In this document: positions 5,751-8,676 of the stretch, in pieces
How positions within the stretch are numbered: position 1 is the stretch's first letter
Layout: each line of letters begins with the position of its first letter
Assembly: GCA_026415015.1 (NCBI GenBank)
Contig: JAOAHW010000115.1
Location: forward strand, 1-8,676
Length of the DNA stretch: 8,676 bases
Source of the DNA: Syntrophorhabdaceae bacterium
GTDB taxonomy: Bacteria; Desulfobacterota; Syntrophorhabdia; Syntrophorhabdales; Syntrophorhabdaceae
Direction of reading: 5' to 3'
Notes under the pieces: generated by a model
What the model was told of the DNA's origin: nothing
Database searches by the model: none
What the model saw: only the letters and a program-made list of their open reading frames with translations
Made by a program: the position numbers and the translations under genes

Positions 5751-7457
5751 ATGGCAGATATAGCTGAAACAGTTGCACAAAAAGAAAACACTGAAGAGGA
5801 GATGAGGGAACTTTATGAAACCTCAATGAAGAGCCTTCAGGAAGGCGGGAACATCTTAAAGGGAAAGGTCATAAATATCAACTCTGATACTGTTATCGTT
5901 GATGTTGGTCTTAAATCCGAAGGAAAGGTCCCCATATCAGAGTTTTTAAATAGAAATGGTGAATATGCGGTCAATATAGGCGATGAGGTTGAGGTGATGA
6001 TAACAGGGAGGGAAAAGGAATTCGGACTCCTTATCCTCTCCAAACAAAAAGTGGATTATATCCGCACATGGCAGAAGATAAACAAGTCCTTTGAGGATGG
6101 TACCCCCATAGACGGCGATATAACATCAGAGGTAAAGGGTGGTTTTATTGTTGACATAGGGATAAATGCCTTTCTACCCATCTCCCAGGGGGATATAAAA
6201 CCTGTAAAAAATCCATCCTCCTTTGTGGGTAGACACCTGAAATTTAGGGTAATAAAGGTGAACCAGAGAAAAGGCAATGTTATACTCTCAAGAAGAATCC
6301 TTGTGGAGGAAGAGAGGGAGAGAAAAAAAGCTGAGTTCTGGAAGAATGCAAAAGACGGTCAGATTTTGTACGGATTTGTGAGAAATATAACTGATTACGG
6401 TGCCTTTGTGGATTTAGGCGGTGTAGACGGCTTTCTCCATCTAAATGAGATTACATGGGGCAGGATAACCCACCCGAAGGAATACCTGAGGGTCGGTGAT
6501 GAGATAAAGGTGAAGATTATAGAACTGGATACAGAAAAGGAGAGGGTCTCCTTAAGCATGAAAAGACTTAAGCCCGATCCATGGGAGAAGATAGACGAGA
6601 AGTATCCCCCTGGCTCAAAGGTAAGAGGAAAGGTAGTGGGTATTGTTGAATACGGTGTGTTTGTGGAGCTGGAGCAGGGTGTAGAGGGTCTCCTCCATTT
6701 GAGCGAGATGAGCTGGGATAAGAAACTTAAAAATCCGAGTAAGATCGTTAATAAAAATGACTGGCTTGAGCTCGCTGTCCTTGATGTGGATAAAGAGAAA
6801 AAGAGGATATCCTTAGGGCTTAAACAATTACTGTCTGATCCTTGGGATGAACTGATAAGAAAATATCCACCTGTTTCAATAATAAAGGGTAAGGTGAAGA
6901 ACTGGACTGATTTCGGGATGTTTATAGGTATTGAAGAGGGCGTGGATGGGCTTATCCATGCCTCTGAGGTCTCCTGGTCAAGGAGGAGAAAAGGTGTCCA
7001 GGACCATTACAAAAAAGGTACAATAGTTGAGGCTGTTGTACTTAATGTTGATAAGGAAAATAAGAAGTTCTCCCTGAGCATTAAAAAACTAAAAGAAGAC
7101 CCATGGAGAGGAATATCCACTAAATACAGGGAAAGGGATATAATAGAGGGATATATAACAAGTATCACAGACTTTGGTATATTCGTTGAGATAGAGGATG
7201 GTGTTGAGGGTCTAATACATCTATCTGAGATAGATGACCTTCAGGGTAGATCCCCCAGTGATGTATATAAGATAGATGACAAGATAAAGGCGGTTATCCT
7301 GAACATCGACGAAAAGGAAAAGAGGATAGGATTAAGCATTAAGGCATTGAAAAAGATGGATGAAAAAAGCATAATGGAGAACCTATCCAGGGATAATAGT
7401 GCATTCTCTACCCTCAGGGATATACTTGAGCCAGCTATAAAGAAAAATGGTAAATAG
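5751..7457 (+). CDS. rpsA: 30S ribosomal protein S1, six S1 domains
   Basis: S1 binds mRNA on the 30S subunit and helps initiation and unfolding of structured leaders. The 568-residue product has six S1 (OB-fold) repeats at about 33-100, 117-183, 203-273, 288-358, 375-447 and 462-532. Domains 3-6 carry the typical TDYGAFVDL / VDGFLHLNE pattern. Domains 1 and 2 are more divergent, as expected for the ribosome-binding part. DPW follows domains 3, 4 and 5 (276-278, 363-365, 449-451). Length and domain count match the long Gram-negative type, not the shorter Firmicutes type. GGGGGA lies 4 bases before the ATG. Only 9 bases separate it from ispH, so there is no room for a long structured leader of the kind that controls E. 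coli rpsA; any autoregulation would have to act inside ispH or elsewhere. Confidence 0.98.
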   Translation: MADIAETVAQKENTEEEMRELYETSMKSLQEGGNILKGKVININSDTVIVDVGLKSEGKVPISEFLNRNGEYAVNIGDEVEVMITGREKEFGLLILSKQKVDYIRTWQKINKSFEDGTPIDGDITSEVKGGFIVDIGINAFLPISQGDIKPVKNPSSFVGRHLKFRVIKVNQRKGNVILSRRILVEEERERKKAEFWKNAKDGQILYGFVRNITDYGAFVDLGGVDGFLHLNEITWGRITHPKEYLRVGDEIKVKIIELDTEKERVSLSMKRLKPDPWEKIDEKYPPGSKVRGKVVGIVEYGVFVELEQGVEGLLHLSEMSWDKKLKNPSKIVNKNDWLELAVLDVDKEKKRISLGLKQLLSDPWDELIRKYPPVSIIKGKVKNWTDFGMFIGIEEGVDGLIHASEVSWSRRRKGVQDHYKKGTIVEAVVLNVDKENKKFSLSIKKLKEDPWRGISTKYRERDIIEGYITSITDFGIFVEIEDGVEGLIHLSEIDDLQGRSPSDVYKIDDKIKAVILNIDEKEKRIGLSIKALKKMDEKSIMENLSRDNSAFSTLRDILEPAIKKNGK

Positions 7458-7480
7458 GGCAGATTGATAGGGAGGGTTTA

Positions 7481-7666
7481 ATGCCTATAAAAAAGGAATT
7501 ACTTGATATATTATGCTGCCCCAAGTGCAAAGGTGATATATATCTCAACAAAAATGAGGATGGTCTTATATGTGACAAGTGTAGTCTCATGTATCCCATA
7601 AAAGAGGACATCCCAATCATGCTCATTGATGAGGCAATCCCTCTTGGTGCTCATAAAAACAGGTGA
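7481..7666 (+). CDS. Trm112-family (UPF0434/YcaR-like) zinc-ribbon protein
   Basis: This 61-residue protein is of the Trm112/UPF0434 type. In eukaryotes and archaea Trm112 is the small partner that activates several RNA and protein methyltransferases; the role of bacterial members is poorly known. Two cysteine pairs form a zinc ribbon: C13-P-K-C16 and C31-D-K-C34. The common N terminus (ELLDILCCPKC) and the YPIKEDIPIMLIDEA block (about 38-52) are present. GGGAGGG (7470-7476) precedes the ATG. The stop overlaps the GTG of the following acyltransferase (GTGA, 7663-7666), so the two are probably translationally coupled. In E. coli the relative ycaR lies among lipid A/KDO genes (lpxK-ycaR-kdsB), so an envelope-gene neighbourhood has precedent. 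A methyltransferase partner is not visible here. Confidence 0.92.
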   Translation: MPIKKELLDILCCPKCKGDIYLNKNEDGLICDKCSLMYPIKEDIPIMLIDEAIPLGAHKNR

Positions 7667-8550
7667 TATTAGACCTAATCCTCATTTTTATAATTAAGAC
7701 AATTCAGCAGTGTCTCCGTATTATGCCTGAGACCCTCCAGATGGCCTCAGGTGAATCTTTAGGAAGGCTGGCATACCATCTTTTAAAAAAAAGGAGGCTT
7801 GTGGCAGTCTCCAACTTAAAAAGGGTCTTCAAAGACAAAGACGATAAAGATATAGAGAGGATAGCAAGGGGTTGCTTTGAAAAATTTGGCATTAATTTTG
7901 TAGAGATGCTCCTCGTCCCGTATATAAAAAAGGATAGATACATTGAGAGGTTCTCTATTGAAAATAGGCAATATATAGATAGCGCCCTTGAAAATAAAAA
8001 GGGCATCCTCGCAGTCATATTCCACTATTCCAACTGGGAGATAATGGGGATTGCATCTTCGCTTTTAGGCCATGATGTTGTTGTCCTTGCACGACCATTA
8101 AAGAGGCACATAATGTTGAATAATTTTCTAAACAGGATAAGGTCTTCTACAGGCCTTAAGATTATACCCAATGAAGGCACAGGCAGGGACATAATGAGAT
8201 ACCTAAAGGAAAACAGGATTGTGGCAGTCCTGGCAGACCAGAGGGAGAAACGCTCAAGGGGTGTATATGTAGATTTCTTCGGTGAAAAGGTACCCACAAA
8301 CAGGGGTATTGCTGTGGTGGCAATGAAGACAGGTGCTCCTGTTATACCAGTCTATTTTGTAAGGGATGGTTTTTTGAGATACAGAGTTGTGTGTAATGAG
8401 CCTATAGATATTGAGAGAAAGGGTGATATAGATGAACTTATTAAGGCAAATCTCAGAAAAATAAATGCCTTTCTTGAGACCATAATAATGAAGGCGCCTG
8501 ATGAATGGTTCTGGGTGCACAGGAGGTGGGGTAGGGACAGCAAAACTTGA
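7663..8550 (+). CDS. LpxL/HtrB-family lysophospholipid/lipid A acyltransferase
   Basis: This membrane-associated acyltransferase probably adds a secondary acyl chain to the KDO-lipid A precursor at the inner membrane. The 295-residue product begins with a hydrophobic segment (about 2-20) and then the family's LGRLAYHLLKKRRLVAVSNLKR region (33-54). The catalytic HX4E is H121-Y-S-N-W-E126. ADQREKRSRGVYVDFFG, the T-N-R-G-I-A / GAPVIPVYF block and the C-terminal PDEWFWVHRRWGR are all characteristic. The GTG at 7663 is chosen because it keeps the N-terminal anchor and overlaps the preceding stop; ATG 7723 would remove it. No clear ribosome-binding site is seen, consistent with coupled translation. 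Whether it is an LpxL, an LpxM or an acyltransferase for another lipid cannot be decided from sequence. Its presence supports a Gram-negative outer membrane. Confidence 0.9.
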   Translation: MILDLILIFIIKTIQQCLRIMPETLQMASGESLGRLAYHLLKKRRLVAVSNLKRVFKDKDDKDIERIARGCFEKFGINFVEMLLVPYIKKDRYIERFSIENRQYIDSALENKKGILAVIFHYSNWEIMGIASSLLGHDVVVLARPLKRHIMLNNFLNRIRSSTGLKIIPNEGTGRDIMRYLKENRIVAVLADQREKRSRGVYVDFFGEKVPTNRGIAVVAMKTGAPVIPVYFVRDGFLRYRVVCNEPIDIERKGDIDELIKANLRKINAFLETIIMKAPDEWFWVHRRWGRDSKT

Positions 8551-8602
8551 TTTTTTGAAATCTTAAATGATATTCTCTTGAAAAAATATTAAGGGTGATA
8601 CC

Positions 8603-8676
8603 ATGAAACAGTATAGAGTTCTAATAACAGACAACCTCTCCGAGGATGGGATAGAGGTATTATCAAGGAGCAGGGA
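8603..8676 (+). CDS. serA: D-3-phosphoglycerate dehydrogenase, N-terminal fragment cut by the window edge
   Basis: Only 24 codons are visible. The reading MKQYRVLITDNLSEDGIEVL matches the start of phosphoglycerate dehydrogenases (typically M-x-x-x-V-L-V-T-D-x-I-S-x-x-G-L-x-x-L), the first enzyme of serine synthesis, which oxidises 3-phosphoglycerate with NAD+. AAGGGTG (8591-8597) lies 5 bases before the ATG and supports the start. The nucleotide-binding and catalytic parts lie outside the window, so another D-2-hydroxyacid dehydrogenase is possible. It follows the acyltransferase by 52 bases of AT-rich sequence in which I see no clear promoter or terminator. Confidence 0.75.
   Translation, partial: MKQYRVLITDNLSEDGIEVLSRSR

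Noticed and set aside
7723..7725. Alternative ATG start for the acyltransferase
   Set aside because: It would remove the hydrophobic N-terminal segment usual for the family; the GTG at 7663 overlaps the previous stop and keeps it.
8549..8602. Possible terminator or promoter between the acyltransferase and serA
   Set aside because: GATTT-TTTG-AAATC is only a 5-bp AT-rich stem, and no -35/-10 pair with proper spacing is found. I see only AT-rich spacer and a ribosome-binding site here.

Overview
The window is a dense block of housekeeping genes, all on the + strand, from a Gram-negative bacterium of moderate-to-low GC. Arginine is written almost always as AGG/AGA and isoleucine often as ATA. 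A six-domain ribosomal protein S1, a LpxL/HtrB-type acyltransferase, an archaeal-type fructose-bisphosphate aldolase/phosphatase and the cmk-ispH-rpsA order together suggest Nitrospirota (Thermodesulfovibrionia-like) or a neighbouring Desulfobacterota-type lineage. That placement is inference with low-to-moderate confidence, since no rRNA or other lineage marker is present.

Layout: (1) 1-572, C-terminal half of a bifunctional FBP aldolase/phosphatase. (2) 617-2435, miaB (tRNA methylthiolation) followed by a BFN/DUF151 protein. (3) 2451-4176, a PHP-family phosphoesterase and a HisC-like aminotransferase one base apart, a pair that could catalyse two consecutive steps of histidine synthesis. 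(4) 4177-4242, the longest intergenic gap, holding an AT palindrome and five copies of a 7-bp tandem repeat. (5) 4243-7457, cmk, ispH and rpsA, tightly packed. (6) 7481-8550, a Trm112-like zinc-ribbon protein overlapping a LpxL-like acyltransferase by 4 bases. (7) 8603-8676, the first 24 codons of a probable serA.

All complete genes are tightly spaced or overlapping (gaps of -4 to 66 bases), so long polycistronic transcripts are likely. I found no convincing terminator or promoter. The genes cover central carbon metabolism (FBPA/P), amino-acid synthesis (HisC, PHP, SerA), tRNA modification and translation (MiaB, S1, possibly Trm112), CTP/dCTP supply (Cmk), isoprenoids (IspH) and envelope lipid (acyltransferase).

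No defence, mobile, CRISPR or clearly new multi-gene system is visible. The most unusual signals are small: a perfect 12-bp, codon-aligned hairpin inside the start of miaB; the 7-bp TAGTCNN repeat array between hisC and cmk, where related genomes often carry aromatic-pathway genes; and a PHP protein with strongly patterned extra motifs sitting directly before hisC.
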